Source: Myxococcus xanthus (lineage in GTDB: Bacteria > Myxococcota > Myxococcia > Myxococcales > Myxococcaceae). From it: a DNA stretch of 64,000 nt. The translations under genes were made by a program, and so were the position numbers. The stretch covers positions 8,784,001-8,848,000 of the forward strand of contig NZ_CP017174.1 in the NCBI RefSeq assembly GCF_006402735.1. Direction: 5' to 3'. Numbering within the stretch: the stretch's first letter is position 1; each line of letters starts with the position of its first letter. The notes below the pieces were generated by a model that saw only the letters and a program-made list of their open reading frames with translations, did no database searches and was not told the DNA's origin. Positions 45,574 to 54,202 of this stretch are shown piece by piece.

Positions 45574-46449
45574 ATGAGGCGAAACTTTGGGAATGTTGCG
45601 GTGCTTCCCGAGCGGGCTCCCGGCTATCACGCGCTCAGCGCGGGCGATGCCTTCGACATCAGTGACTGTGTCTGTCGAGCAGGCACCCGCAGCCCCATCT
45701 TCGGCGGCGAGCACGCTCGGGTCTGCATCAGTGTCGTGCTGTCCGGCGTGTTCCATGTCCGAAGCCCCGAGGGGGCCGCGGTGGTGGGGCCGGGCGCGCT
45801 GCTGCTCGGGAACCGGTCGGCGCCCTATGAGTTCCGGCACGTCGATGATGGAGGAGACCGGTCGCTCGTCATCGAGTGCTCCGACGCGCTGCTGGACGAT
45901 GCCCTCCGCTCGCTGGGACGCTCCTCGCGAGGAACGCGCCCCTTCGCGCGCGTCTGCGCTCCGGCGTCGCTCACGTCGGTGAACGCCGTCCTCCTGGCGC
46001 GACAAGCGCTCGAGAGTGGCCAGGTGGAGGACCTGCGAGAGGCGGCCCTGGCGGTGGTGGACGCGGGGGTGACGCTGGGAAGCAACCCGACGGAGACACG
46101 GGTGGAGGTCTCCGACCTTCAGGCGCGCAGAGTGGCCCGGGTCCTGCGGTATCTCGAATCAAAGTTCATGGAGGACTGCTCGCTGGACACGCTCGCGGAC
46201 GTCGCGGGGCTCACGAGCTTTCACTTCCTGCGCATGTTCCGAGCAGTGACGGGGCAGACACCCCGCCAGCTCGTCATCGCCACGCGGCTTGGCATGGCGG
46301 CCTCGGCGCTGCGCGGCAGCCGTGCGCGAATCACCGACGTCGCCCTGGAAGCCGGCTTCGGTGACCTGTCCCACTTCACGACGAGCTTCACGCGAGCGTT
46401 CGGTCTCTCGCCTCGTGCCTACCGCGCTCGCGCGCGCCAACACGCCTGA
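45574..46449 (+). CDS. AraC-family transcriptional regulator
   Basis: A 291-residue regulator. Residues 1-150 are a cupin-like sensing domain (SVVLSGVFHVRSPEGAAVVGPGALLLGN). Residues 185-291 hold two HTH motifs: CSLDTLADVAGLTSFHFLRMFRAVTGQTPRQLV and RITDVALEAGFGDLSHFTTSFTRAFGLSPRAYR. Two Cys residues in SDCVCRAG could be redox-active. It is 57 bp from the divergent PD40 gene; inducer unknown. Confidence 0.93.
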   Translation: MRRNFGNVAVLPERAPGYHALSAGDAFDISDCVCRAGTRSPIFGGEHARVCISVVLSGVFHVRSPEGAAVVGPGALLLGNRSAPYEFRHVDDGGDRSLVIECSDALLDDALRSLGRSSRGTRPFARVCAPASLTSVNAVLLARQALESGQVEDLREAALAVVDAGVTLGSNPTETRVEVSDLQARRVARVLRYLESKFMEDCSLDTLADVAGLTSFHFLRMFRAVTGQTPRQLVIATRLGMAASALRGSRARITDVALEAGFGDLSHFTTSFTRAFGLSPRAYRARARQHA

Positions 46450-46756
46450 CCGCGGTGGCAGGCGCGGCTCGCGTTTCCGCCATCGAACACCTGCGTCACT
46501 GCCTCAGGGCATCGCCAAGGCGGGATACCGCACGGTGCGGGAACTCGAAGCGCCATAGGGTGGCGCCGTTCGCCGCGAACTCCCCTTCGAGCCGACGGAG
46601 CGCGCGCCAGAATAACGCGCCGCCGCCCTTACTCGCCTGGATAGCAACCGTGGGACAGACCTGTGTTTCCGCCGATCCCACCTGAATCCCCGCCCTCCCA
46701 TTCACCCGAGCCGGAACGCATTCTCGTAGCCCACTACGACTTTCCGAGGACATCTC
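46450..46756. other. Intergenic region, no gene seen
   Basis: 307 bp between the AraC gene and the methyltransferase gene. Open frames here are short and lack plausible protein features. The last 20 bp contain the AGGA ribosome site of the next gene; no operator or hairpin stood out. Confidence 0.6.
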
Positions 46757-47473
46757 ATGGCTCACGACCACCACCATCCGGCCCACCACATCGTGCCAGG
46801 ATTTGGCGCGGACCGCGCCGCTCACTACGACGCCCAGGCGTCCGTCGCGCTCGCGGGAACCCAGGCCCTGTATGAACTCGGCGTCAGCACGCTGACGGCC
46901 CGGCTCGACGGCCAGGACGCAGCCTCGCTGCTCTTCGTGGGAGTGGGCACGGGTGCGGAGTTGATGCCCTACACCCGCTTCGACGTCCCCGGCTGGCGCT
47001 TCACGGGCGTGGACCCCTCCGACGCCATGCTCGACGTCGCGCGAAAACGCCTGGAGGCGGAAGGCCTGCTCTCGCGCACGCACCTGCACCACGGCGAACT
47101 GCACACCCTGCCCGCCGGTTCTCCCTTTGATGGCGCGCAGATGATGGGCGTCCTCCACCACGTGGAGGGTGAAGCAGCCCGCCTCGATTTGCTCCGGGAA
47201 GTCGCCCGTCGGCTCAAGCCCGGAGCCCCTCTCGTCGTGGGCTGCCGCATCGGCATGGACCCCGAGCTGTTGAACGTGGAGCTCCGGCGATGGCGGGCCT
47301 ATGGCACCCCACGGGAGGAACTGGAGCGCCGGCGCGAGCGCTTCATGACGCTGCGGCCCATCGAATCCGATGCCGCCCTGTTCGCGATGCTCGCCAATGC
47401 AGGACTGGTCGCGCCGAAGCCGATCTTCGTATCGCTTCAGTTCAAGGTGTTCCTGGCGCGATACGCGCCCTGA
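46757..47473 (+). CDS. Class I SAM-dependent methyltransferase
   Basis: A 238-residue methyltransferase: LLFVGVGTGAELMPY (motif I), FTGVDPSDAMLDVARKRL (motif II), GAQMMGVLHHVEGEAARLDLLREVARRLKPGAPLVVG (post-I and motif III). A His-rich N-terminus (MAHDHHHPAHH) could bind metal. The C-terminal FVSLQFKVFLARYAP is a family-like ending. Its stop lies inside the left copy of the 84-bp direct repeat. Substrate unknown. Confidence 0.9.
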   Translation: MAHDHHHPAHHIVPGFGADRAAHYDAQASVALAGTQALYELGVSTLTARLDGQDAASLLFVGVGTGAELMPYTRFDVPGWRFTGVDPSDAMLDVARKRLEAEGLLSRTHLHHGELHTLPAGSPFDGAQMMGVLHHVEGEAARLDLLREVARRLKPGAPLVVGCRIGMDPELLNVELRRWRAYGTPREELERRRERFMTLRPIESDAALFAMLANAGLVAPKPIFVSLQFKVFLARYAP

Positions 47474-47544
47474 GAGCGACCGCCGAACCCGGAGCGCGCA
47501 GCCGGAGGAGTCCGGCCGCGCGCGTCCACGGACTCACGCCACGG
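47462..47544 (+). repeat. Direct repeat bounding the kinase/sigma segment, left copy
   Basis: About 83 bp that match 52367-52450 at roughly nine positions in ten. It contains the last codons and stop of the methyltransferase, a GCCGGA-GGAG-TCCGGC hairpin (47501-47516), and ends in TCACGCCACGG, which equals the reverse complement of the last codons of map. It joins two gene ends in a short space, as an original convergent intergenic region would. Confidence 0.85.
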
Positions 47545-47575
47545 AGGAGGAGCTCATGAGATTGAGCCCCGGCGC

Positions 47576-48187
47576 TCACCCGGCGCAGCTCTGCTGCCCC
47601 GTCATGGGCTTGTTCGTCGTCGTGGCACAGGAGCAGACGCTCCCCCGACACTTGAACGAGGCGCTCTCCTCACACAGGTCATTCACCCGCTTCCAACGGA
47701 GGATGGTCCCCCGCGAGTCGTCCTGGTCCTGGGTGAAGAGCTCGTCGCCCCGAACCGCGAAGGCATGGACCTCGGTGACGAGGTTGTCCAACGGCCCCTC
47801 GCTGTAGTCGTCGCATGAGGAGGCCCGGGTCAGCTCCAGCTTCCCGTTGCTCACCTTCCAGGTGCCCAGGTAGTTGTTCCAGCTCCCCCCCAGCAGGATG
47901 ACGGAGTTGCCACGGAGGACCATCGCCGCGTCGTAGCCGATGCCCTGCTCGACCCGGTAGGTCCCCTCCCGGAGGTTGCCCCCCGTCAGAGGCGGTGCGT
48001 TCGTCACCTCGTTGGTGTCCGCGCTCCACGTCGTGCACCACCCCACCGCGGAGCACTGGAGTGCGTTGCCGCCGCCTCCTCCGCCGCCTCCTCCTCCCTC
48101 ACCGTCCTTGTCGTCTTCCTTGGAGTCACCACACGCCACAGCGAGGAGTGAGAGCGACAGCACCAACGCACGCGTCAGGTTCTTCAT
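47576..48187 (-). CDS. Lipoprotein with poly-Gly linker
   Basis: A 203-residue lipoprotein (lipobox LAVAC) with an acidic KEDDKDGE stretch and ten consecutive glycines, then a Cys-rich domain (eight cysteines, including SVCSCATTT) with ILLGGSWNNYLGTWKVSNGKLEL-type beta strands. No family recognised; perhaps lipocalin-like. It has GGGAAG before the ATG. It lies inside the segment bounded by 84-bp repeats, with the kinase gene on its 5' side. Confidence 0.78.
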   Translation of the reverse strand: MKNLTRALVLSLSLLAVACGDSKEDDKDGEGGGGGGGGGGNALQCSAVGWCTTWSADTNEVTNAPPLTGGNLREGTYRVEQGIGYDAAMVLRGNSVILLGGSWNNYLGTWKVSNGKLELTRASSCDDYSEGPLDNLVTEVHAFAVRGDELFTQDQDDSRGTILRWKRVNDLCEESASFKCRGSVCSCATTTNKPMTGQQSCAG

Positions 48188-48272
48188 CGGAACTTCCCGG
48201 AAAAAGGTTCATGGGGATTTGCCCCCCACAAAGAGACATCCCGGGAGCCATCGTTGCGTCGAAATCGGACGG

Positions 48273-51200
48273 CTAGCGCGGACAGCGGTCCTTTTCGGCG
48301 CGAGCCTCGGCGACTTCACCGGGGTAGGCCTTGCGCCAGGGCTCCCACTCCAGCCACGCCCTGCGCGCCTCCTGACACGCCTCGTCAGACGCCCCGGACA
48401 AACGCAAAGCCTGGGCGAGCCGCCGCCGCGCCAGGGGAACCCGCGCGGACGCCACCTGTTCGCTCGCGAGCGCCGCCAGCGCCGTCCTCAAGGGCGCCGC
48501 CGCCTCCGCTGGCGCGCGCCTCGCCAGATGGACGTCGCCCAGCAGCACCAACGCCTTGATGCGCTCCGGCGCCACCGGCCCCCAGTCCCGCTCCAGCCTC
48601 GCGAGCGCCCGCTCCGCGTGGCCCCGAGCCTCCTCGACGCGCCCCAGGAACAGCAGAGCATCCGCGAGCCAGCGCAACCCCTCCCCCTCCAGCTCACCTC
48701 GCGCCAGCAACGATTCCTGGAGCGCGACGCCGCGCGCATGGAAGCCCCGAGCCTCCTTCGCGCGCCCCAGCAATCGCAACAGCCGCCCCACCTCGTGCAG
48801 GTCCAGCGCGACCTCCGGATGCGTGGCGCCGTACACGCGCTCACGGTGGGCCAGGCTGCGCCGGGCCTGCTCCAGCTCAGCCTCGCGCGCGCCCAGCTCA
48901 CCCAGCACCCCCGTCCGGTTCGACGTCATGCCCATGAGCACCGCGTCCGCGCCTTCCGGCGGCACGCTCTTGCGAGCGACCGCGAGGCTCTGCTCCGCCG
49001 CGCGCAGCGCCTCCGGCCCCCGCCCCCACTCGAAATAGATGACGGCCAGGTTGGACAACGTGCGCGCCACCACGAGGTGTTCCTCGCCCAGGCTGCGGCG
49101 GAGGCTGGCCAGCGCCCGCTGCACGACGGCCTCCGCGCGGGCCAGCTCCCCCGCGTGGGCCAGCGTGCCACCCAGGTTCACCAGGGCCCGGGCTGTGTCG
49201 CGGTGGTCGGGGCCATGCAAGTCCTCCTGAAGCCGCAGCGCCTCTTCCTGCCAGCGCTTCGCTTCCAGGAGCCGGCCCTGATGACGGGCCAGCAGGCCCA
49301 GACGCCCATTGAGCTCCGCGCGGGCAGCGGCATGGGAGACGCCCTTCTCCGTGACACGGTCCAGCGCCTCGCGCAGCAGTGGCTCCGCCTCGGAGAAACG
49401 TCCCTCCTGCTCGAACAACTCGGCGCGGACATAGTTCAACAGCGCGTCGAACTCGGGGTCGCGCAGCGGCTCAGCCACCGCCTGAGCGCGGCTCAGATAG
49501 GCCCAGGCCTCCTGTGTCCGTCCCAGGTCATGGCCACTCAACCACGCCTGGGCATAGAGCACCCGGGCCAGCACGGCATGATGGCGCCCCGCCTCCGCGG
49601 CGAGGCCGGCCTGGACCAGCGAGGCTCGCGCATCCTCGAACGCACTGGCGTCTTCCTGGAGCGTGGCGCACAGCAGGTGGGCCTCCGCCTCCAGCGGGCG
49701 GTAGCGCGTGCGCACGGCCCGCTCCCGTGCCGCCAGCGCCACCTTCAACGCCTCCGGCGTATGGCCCGCGAACAGCCCCGCGTTCGCCCGGGCCAGCTCC
49801 GCCCGGACCGCTGTTACCTCCACCAGCACGGCCGGGTCTTCCGGAGGCGCCACGGCCTCCAGCAACGTCCTCACGTCCGAGCAGCGCCGCAGGCTCGCCA
49901 GCGAGCCCCCCAGCCCGAAGCCGCGCGCCACGGTGCGGGCATCCGCCTCCTGGAGCGCCACCACCACGCGGGTCACCTCTTCCAGCCGCTCGTCGAGGCA
50001 GGCCATGCGCAGGCCCAGGACCTGGTCTGGCTGCTCGCCCCAGACCCGCGTGGCCTCGCAGGCCTCCTGGTGCGCGCGCGTCCAGTCCAGCTTCCAGCGG
50101 TCCAGCGCCGCCACCACCGCGGAGAAGGACGCTTCCGCGTCCGGGGCGCTCGTGGCCAGGAAGGCCCGCCGGGTGGACTCCCGCATCTGCGCATCCCAGA
50201 CGCCCGCGAAGTGCCGCTCACTGCCCTGACACAGCGCTTGAGGCGGCTGCCTGGACAGCAACCCGAAAACAGTCAGCCCCGTCAGGACTGCGCCCAGCAT
50301 CACCAGGGCGACCGTGCGCCTGCGCGCCACGGTGTCCCGGGACAACTGCGCACGCAGCGCCTCCATGGAGGAGAACCGCTCCGCGGGGTCGGCGGAGAGC
50401 CCGCGCCGGACGACGGCCCGCAGCCACGCGGGGACACCGGGGCGTTCCGGCCGCACGGCCTTCCGCGCCACCTGCTCCAGCAAGGCCTCACGCGTCTTTC
50501 CCTCGAAGGGACGCTGGCCGTTGAGCGCCTCGTAGAGCGCGACACAGAAGGAGAACTGGTCCGAACGGGCATCACCGTGCTCGCCGCGGAGCTGTTCGGG
50601 CGCGCCGTAGGCCAGCGTGCCCAGCAAGGTCCCCGTGACGGTGAGGGACGCCGAAGTCACCGCGCCGGGAGCCGCCGCTCCGGGCACCAGGGTCGCGTTG
50701 GCCAGGCCGAAGTCAGTGATGCGAACGAGGCCCCCCTTCGTCAGCAAGACATTGTCCGGCTTGAAGTCCCGGTGGACGATGCCCAGCGCATGCGACGCGG
50801 CGAGTCCATCCGCCGCCTGCCGGAAGCGCTCGAGCACCTCCCGGAGCGGGCGCGGTTGCTCCGCCAGCCAGCGCCGCAGCGTGCCGCCCTCCAGGAACTC
50901 CATCACCAGGAAGAGCTGTCCCTGGTACTCGCCCACGTCATGAAGGCTGGCGATGTGCGGGTGGGACAGCTTCGCCATGGTGCGGGCCTCGCGCTCCAGA
51001 CGTTGCCGCGCCAGGGCCAGTGAGTCCTCATGGAAACGCTCCGGCTTGAGCAGCTTCAGCGCCACCTTGCGGTCCAGCTCGGGGTCATACGCGACATGAA
51101 CCCGGCCCATGCCGCCCTCGCCTAGCAGCCCCAGCACCACGTAGCGCCCCACCCGCGTGCCCGTGGCGAGCGGACCCACGCCCGCGAAGGAGGTCCGCGC

Positions 51201-51338
51201 CTCATTCGGGCTCAGCGCGGCGAGCACGCTCCGGCACTCGGCGCAGCCGGCGACGTGGGCACGCACCTGTTGCTCACGCTCGGAGGAGAGCTGGCCTTCC
51301 AGGTGACGCGCGAGGTCGTTCTCGTCCGGGCAGCTCAT
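48273..51338 (-). CDS. Ser/Thr kinase with N-terminal anti-sigma-type zinc finger and C-terminal TPRs
   Basis: A 1021-residue protein. Residues 1-42 are a zf-HC2 finger with the HxxxCxxC set (His28, Cys32, Cys35) found in zinc-binding anti-sigma factors. The Hanks-type kinase spans about 64-335: Gly loop LGEGGMG, Lys95, catalytic HRDFKPDN (Asp191) and DFG (Asp209). A single membrane helix lies at 342-361, then about 650 residues of TPR-type repeats, presumably periplasmic. Its start overlaps the stop of the sigma-factor gene by 4 bp. The likely role is to hold or phosphorylate that sigma factor in response to an envelope signal sensed by the TPRs; that is inference from domain order. Confidence 0.92.
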   Translation of the reverse strand: MSCPDENDLARHLEGQLSSEREQQVRAHVAGCAECRSVLAALSPNEARTSFAGVGPLATGTRVGRYVVLGLLGEGGMGRVHVAYDPELDRKVALKLLKPERFHEDSLALARQRLEREARTMAKLSHPHIASLHDVGEYQGQLFLVMEFLEGGTLRRWLAEQPRPLREVLERFRQAADGLAASHALGIVHRDFKPDNVLLTKGGLVRITDFGLANATLVPGAAAPGAVTSASLTVTGTLLGTLAYGAPEQLRGEHGDARSDQFSFCVALYEALNGQRPFEGKTREALLEQVARKAVRPERPGVPAWLRAVVRRGLSADPAERFSSMEALRAQLSRDTVARRRTVALVMLGAVLTGLTVFGLLSRQPPQALCQGSERHFAGVWDAQMRESTRRAFLATSAPDAEASFSAVVAALDRWKLDWTRAHQEACEATRVWGEQPDQVLGLRMACLDERLEEVTRVVVALQEADARTVARGFGLGGSLASLRRCSDVRTLLEAVAPPEDPAVLVEVTAVRAELARANAGLFAGHTPEALKVALAARERAVRTRYRPLEAEAHLLCATLQEDASAFEDARASLVQAGLAAEAGRHHAVLARVLYAQAWLSGHDLGRTQEAWAYLSRAQAVAEPLRDPEFDALLNYVRAELFEQEGRFSEAEPLLREALDRVTEKGVSHAAARAELNGRLGLLARHQGRLLEAKRWQEEALRLQEDLHGPDHRDTARALVNLGGTLAHAGELARAEAVVQRALASLRRSLGEEHLVVARTLSNLAVIYFEWGRGPEALRAAEQSLAVARKSVPPEGADAVLMGMTSNRTGVLGELGAREAELEQARRSLAHRERVYGATHPEVALDLHEVGRLLRLLGRAKEARGFHARGVALQESLLARGELEGEGLRWLADALLFLGRVEEARGHAERALARLERDWGPVAPERIKALVLLGDVHLARRAPAEAAAPLRTALAALASEQVASARVPLARRRLAQALRLSGASDEACQEARRAWLEWEPWRKAYPGEVAEARAEKDRCPR

Positions 51339-52240
51339 TCCTTCGCCGCCAGGAGTCCGGACAGGCTCACGTCGAGGCGGCCATGAACGGCCCGCATCAT
51401 GCTGTCCAGTTCCTCCTGGGAGAGCGACAGCCGCTCCGTCAGCCCCTGGTGCGTGCGCGTCTCCAGCAGCGCCTTCACCCCGGACAGCCGCCGGGACAGG
51501 GTGGACTTGTGCACGCCGTAGAGTTCCCCCATGCGAGCCAGCGACAGATGCTCGACGAAGTGGAGACGAAGCAACTCCCGGTCCTCGTCATCCAGGGAGG
51601 CCACCGCCTGGACGAAGGCGGCGCGCACGTGCGAGCGGGCCTCCTCGCGAACCAGCCCCAGCTCCAGCCCGCCTTGCGCGGGGTCCGCGGCCAGCATCTC
51701 CGCGTCCACCCGTGCCTCCTGCCCCTGGGCCTTTCGCATCCGGAGCGCGAGGCGCACCGCGGAGATGTTGACCCAATGCAACAACGACCCCACGCCCGCA
51801 TAGCCAAGGAGCCGGGGCGGCGAGTCGGGCCGAGGCATCAGCAGATTTCCCCGGAGCGCCTGAAGCACCTCATCCACGAACGTGGGCGAGGAATGAAGCC
51901 GTGCGAGCGAACCATGCAGCTTGCGCAGGACCTGCGCTTCGAAGAGGTCCGCCGCCCCCGGCTTCCCTTGAGCGCAGGCGAGCGCGAGGGCAAGGTCCCT
52001 TGCGTGCAAACGCTCCAGCGCGACGACAGGGTCCTCCGCCTCGGAGAGCCGTGCCCCCAGGTGCCGCGCGAACACCAGGGGCTCGGGCGCCGCGCACTGA
52101 AGGGAGGCCGCCTCACGCAGGGCCAGGGCGAGCGCCCGCGGCACCTCCGGCGCGGAGCGCAAGCGGCCCGCGGCGGCGGTGTCCATCGAACGAAGAACCG
52201 TCTCGAGAATCTCCTCGGGAAGAGCGCTGTCCGTACGCAT
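51335..52240 (-). CDS. Myxobacterial-type RNA polymerase sigma-70 factor
   Basis: A 301-residue sigma factor of the divergent group recognised in Myxococcales. The C-terminal region 4 reads ASLDDEDRELLRLHFVEHLSLARMGELYGVHKSTLSRRLSGVKALL, an HTH for the -35 element. A weak region 2 equivalent lies near residues 150-180 (GYAGVGSLLHWVNISAVRLALRMRK). I chose the ATG at 52240 (MRTDSALPEE). It is translationally coupled to the zinc-finger kinase. The 199 bp upstream, to map, contain the right copy of the 84-bp repeat. Confidence 0.88.
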   Translation of the reverse strand: MRTDSALPEEILETVLRSMDTAAAGRLRSAPEVPRALALALREAASLQCAAPEPLVFARHLGARLSEAEDPVVALERLHARDLALALACAQGKPGAADLFEAQVLRKLHGSLARLHSSPTFVDEVLQALRGNLLMPRPDSPPRLLGYAGVGSLLHWVNISAVRLALRMRKAQGQEARVDAEMLAADPAQGGLELGLVREEARSHVRAAFVQAVASLDDEDRELLRLHFVEHLSLARMGELYGVHKSTLSRRLSGVKALLETRTHQGLTERLSLSQEELDSMMRAVHGRLDVSLSGLLAAKE

Positions 52241-52366
52241 GAGATGGTGATTTCCGTGGCGATGAGGCCACATCCCCCTCCCCGGAATCTCTAGCACGAA
52301 TGCCTGAGCGGGCTCCCGGTCCTCGAGCGGCGCGCGCCTGCGCGGGGCCGCTCTCACCCGACGGGC

Positions 52367-52450
52367 TACGCCCCTGACAGCGACCGCCGGGGAGCCGGAG
52401 CGCACGGCCGGAGGAGTCCGGCCGGGCGCGTCCACGGACTCACGCCACGG
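52367..52450 (+). repeat. Direct repeat bounding the kinase/sigma segment, right copy
   Basis: Second copy of 47462-47544. It begins with a degenerate version of the methyltransferase end (TACGCCCCTGA), has the hairpin GGCCGGA-GGAG-TCCGGCC (52406-52423), and ends with the true last codons of map. Same orientation as the left copy, 4.9 kb away. Confidence 0.85.
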
Positions 52451-53435
52451 TGAGGATTTCGGCGCCCTGCTCGGTGACGAGCAGGGTGTGCTCGAACTGG
52501 GCGCTGCGGGTGCCGTCGGCGGTGACGGCGGTCCACTCGTCATCCCAGGTGCGGTGCCCCCAGCCCCCCAGGTTGATCATCGGCTCGACGGTGAAAATCA
52601 TGCCGGGCTGCATGACGGTGTCGGATTCGGGCTCGTAGTAGTGCGGAATCTGGAGCGCGGTGTGGAACGTCTCGCCGATGCCGTGGCCACAGTACGCGCG
52701 CACCACGCTCATGCCGTGCTGCGTGGCATGCGTTTCAATGGCCCGGCCGATATCGCTGATGGGCCGGCCCGGCTTCACCGCGGCGATGCCCAGGTCCAGG
52801 CACTCGCGCGTCACCCGCACCAACCGCTGGCTCTCCTCGTCCACGTTGCCCACGAAGACCGTCGCCGAGCAGTCACCGTGCACGCCATCCAGGAAGATGG
52901 TGACGTCCAGGTTGACGATGTCGCCATCCTCCAGCGGCCGGCTGTCCGGGATGCCGTGGCAGATGACCTCGTTGACGGACGTGCAGAGCGACTTCGGATA
53001 GCGGTGGTAGTTCAGCGTGCTCGGGTAGCCGCCCCGCTTGATGTAGGCCTCGTGGGTAATCGCATCCAGTTCGTCCGTGGTGATGCCCGGACGCACGTGC
53101 GAGGACACCTCCTGGAGCACCTCGGCGGCGGCCTTGCACGCCTTGCGCATGCGGGCGATGACGTCCGGCGTCTTGATGTCGGAGCCCGCGTCCTTGCGCG
53201 ACGGACGGCCCGTCAGCGCGTAGTCCGGACGGGGGATGTGGAGCGGCACCTCGCGGCGCGGGCTGATGACGCCCGGGCGGATACCCTTGCGAAGCACGTC
53301 CGGGCCCCTCTTGCGCGCCTCGGCGGCATCCGCGCCGCGGTGGCACTTCTTGTACTTGGTGCCACTGCCACACCAGCAGGTGTCGTTGGGGCCCGGAAGC
53401 ACGGCGGGCGGGGTACGGGGAACAGCGGTAGTCAT
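52440..53435 (-). CDS. map: Type I methionine aminopeptidase with SEC-C zinc motif
   Basis: A 331-residue enzyme that removes the initiator methionine. Residues 15-35 carry a SEC-C motif (CWCGSGTKYKKCH) for zinc and ribosome association, then a 45-residue linker and the peptidase: CHGIPDSRPLEDGDIVNLDVTIFLDGVHGDCS (Asp ligands), YCGHGIGETFH (His), FTVEPMIN and QFEHTLLVTE (Glu ligands). Its start overlaps the end of a small HTH gene by 4 bp. Its stop lies in the right copy of the 84-bp repeat. Confidence 0.95.
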   Translation of the reverse strand: MTTAVPRTPPAVLPGPNDTCWCGSGTKYKKCHRGADAAEARKRGPDVLRKGIRPGVISPRREVPLHIPRPDYALTGRPSRKDAGSDIKTPDVIARMRKACKAAAEVLQEVSSHVRPGITTDELDAITHEAYIKRGGYPSTLNYHRYPKSLCTSVNEVICHGIPDSRPLEDGDIVNLDVTIFLDGVHGDCSATVFVGNVDEESQRLVRVTRECLDLGIAAVKPGRPISDIGRAIETHATQHGMSVVRAYCGHGIGETFHTALQIPHYYEPESDTVMQPGMIFTVEPMINLGGWGHRTWDDEWTAVTADGTRSAQFEHTLLVTEQGAEILTVA

Positions 53436-53653
53436 GACTCACCTCCAGCGCGGAGCTGCTCGGGCTTACGGGCGCGCATCCAGCGCACCACCTGGGGACG
53501 AAGCCAAAGCCGGGGCCGCCCCGTGCCCAGGTCCAGGACGGGCCGGGGCATGTCGGGATAGCGGCGCAGGTAGGTGCTGACGCTGTTGGCGTGGCGCAGG
53601 CGCAGCAACCCGGCCACCGCCTGAGCGTCAATCAGGTCTTCGGTCTTCACCAT
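53432..53653 (-). CDS. Small helix-turn-helix protein coupled to map
   Basis: A 73-residue basic protein. VKTEDLIDAQAVAGLLRLRHANSVSTYLRRYPDMPRPVLDLGTGRPRLWLRPQVVRWMRAR is the AlpA/MerR-like or excisionase-type winged HTH pattern (motif at residues 8-30, wing about 40-55). The ATG at 53653 matches the domain start; no strong ribosome site is visible and ATG 53662 is open. Coupling to map by an ATGA overlap is unusual for a DNA-binding protein. Function unknown. Confidence 0.75.
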   Translation of the reverse strand: MVKTEDLIDAQAVAGLLRLRHANSVSTYLRRYPDMPRPVLDLGTGRPRLWLRPQVVRWMRARKPEQLRAGGES

Positions 53654-53773
53654 GGGACACATTTCGGGCGTGTCTATACCCCTAGACATGCACCCATGCA
53701 CGGCTTCTTTCCCAGACGGGACGGCGGCACTGCTCGCCAGGCGACGCCGCCCGCCCGGGCAGGGAGCGGGCCT

Positions 53774-54037
53774 TCAGCGCGCCAGGGCGGCACACGTCAG
53801 GCAGTGCCGGGCCTCTGGAACAGCGCGCAGCCGGTGCCGGCCAATGGCCCCGCCGCAGCGCGCGCACCGGCCGAACTCACCATGAGCGATGCGCGTCAGC
53901 GCCTCTTCGATGTCCCGCAGCTCCTGCGCCTCCGCCTGGGTGAAGGACAAGCCCCCCACCCCCAACGAGGCCCGAGCGCGCAGCCGGTGGCTGCGTTGCC
54001 GCAATGCTTCCTGGGCCTCCCGAGCCAGCAGCTCCAT
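53774..54037 (-). CDS. TraR/DksA-type zinc-finger protein
   Basis: An 87-residue protein: a coiled-coil-like N-terminal helix (ELLAREAQEALRQRSHRLRAR), FTQAEAQELRDIEEALTRIAHGEFGRC, and a C4 finger CARCGGAIGRHRLRAVPEARHCLTC. DksA/TraR proteins bind the RNA polymerase secondary channel; this short form lacks the DxxDxA tip motif in its expected place, so activity like DksA is uncertain. GGGAG precedes the ATG. Confidence 0.88.
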   Translation of the reverse strand: MELLAREAQEALRQRSHRLRARASLGVGGLSFTQAEAQELRDIEEALTRIAHGEFGRCARCGGAIGRHRLRAVPEARHCLTCAALAR

Positions 54038-54202
54038 GTTCGTCTCCCACTGCGGCCACCCCGGCCACTCCGGACCCGCGGCCCAGCAGGAGATAATGCT
54101 TTCAGGAAGCGTGCCTTGCGGTGCGCGGCGCTACAGCCCTGAAAACGCGCAAGGCTTGCGCACCCCGGCCCAGGGCCCTGCATCGGTTGCGGCGCACCGG
54201 CG

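Noticed and set aside
48069..48100. Poly-Gly codon run in the 47576-48187 lipoprotein as a phase-variation switch
   Set aside because: The repeat unit is a multiple of three, so slippage would change linker length but not frame.
47976..51023. A 1015-codon open frame antisense to the kinase gene
   Set aside because: Composition is Arg/Gln/Leu-heavy without any motif, while the opposite strand has clear kinase and TPR motifs.
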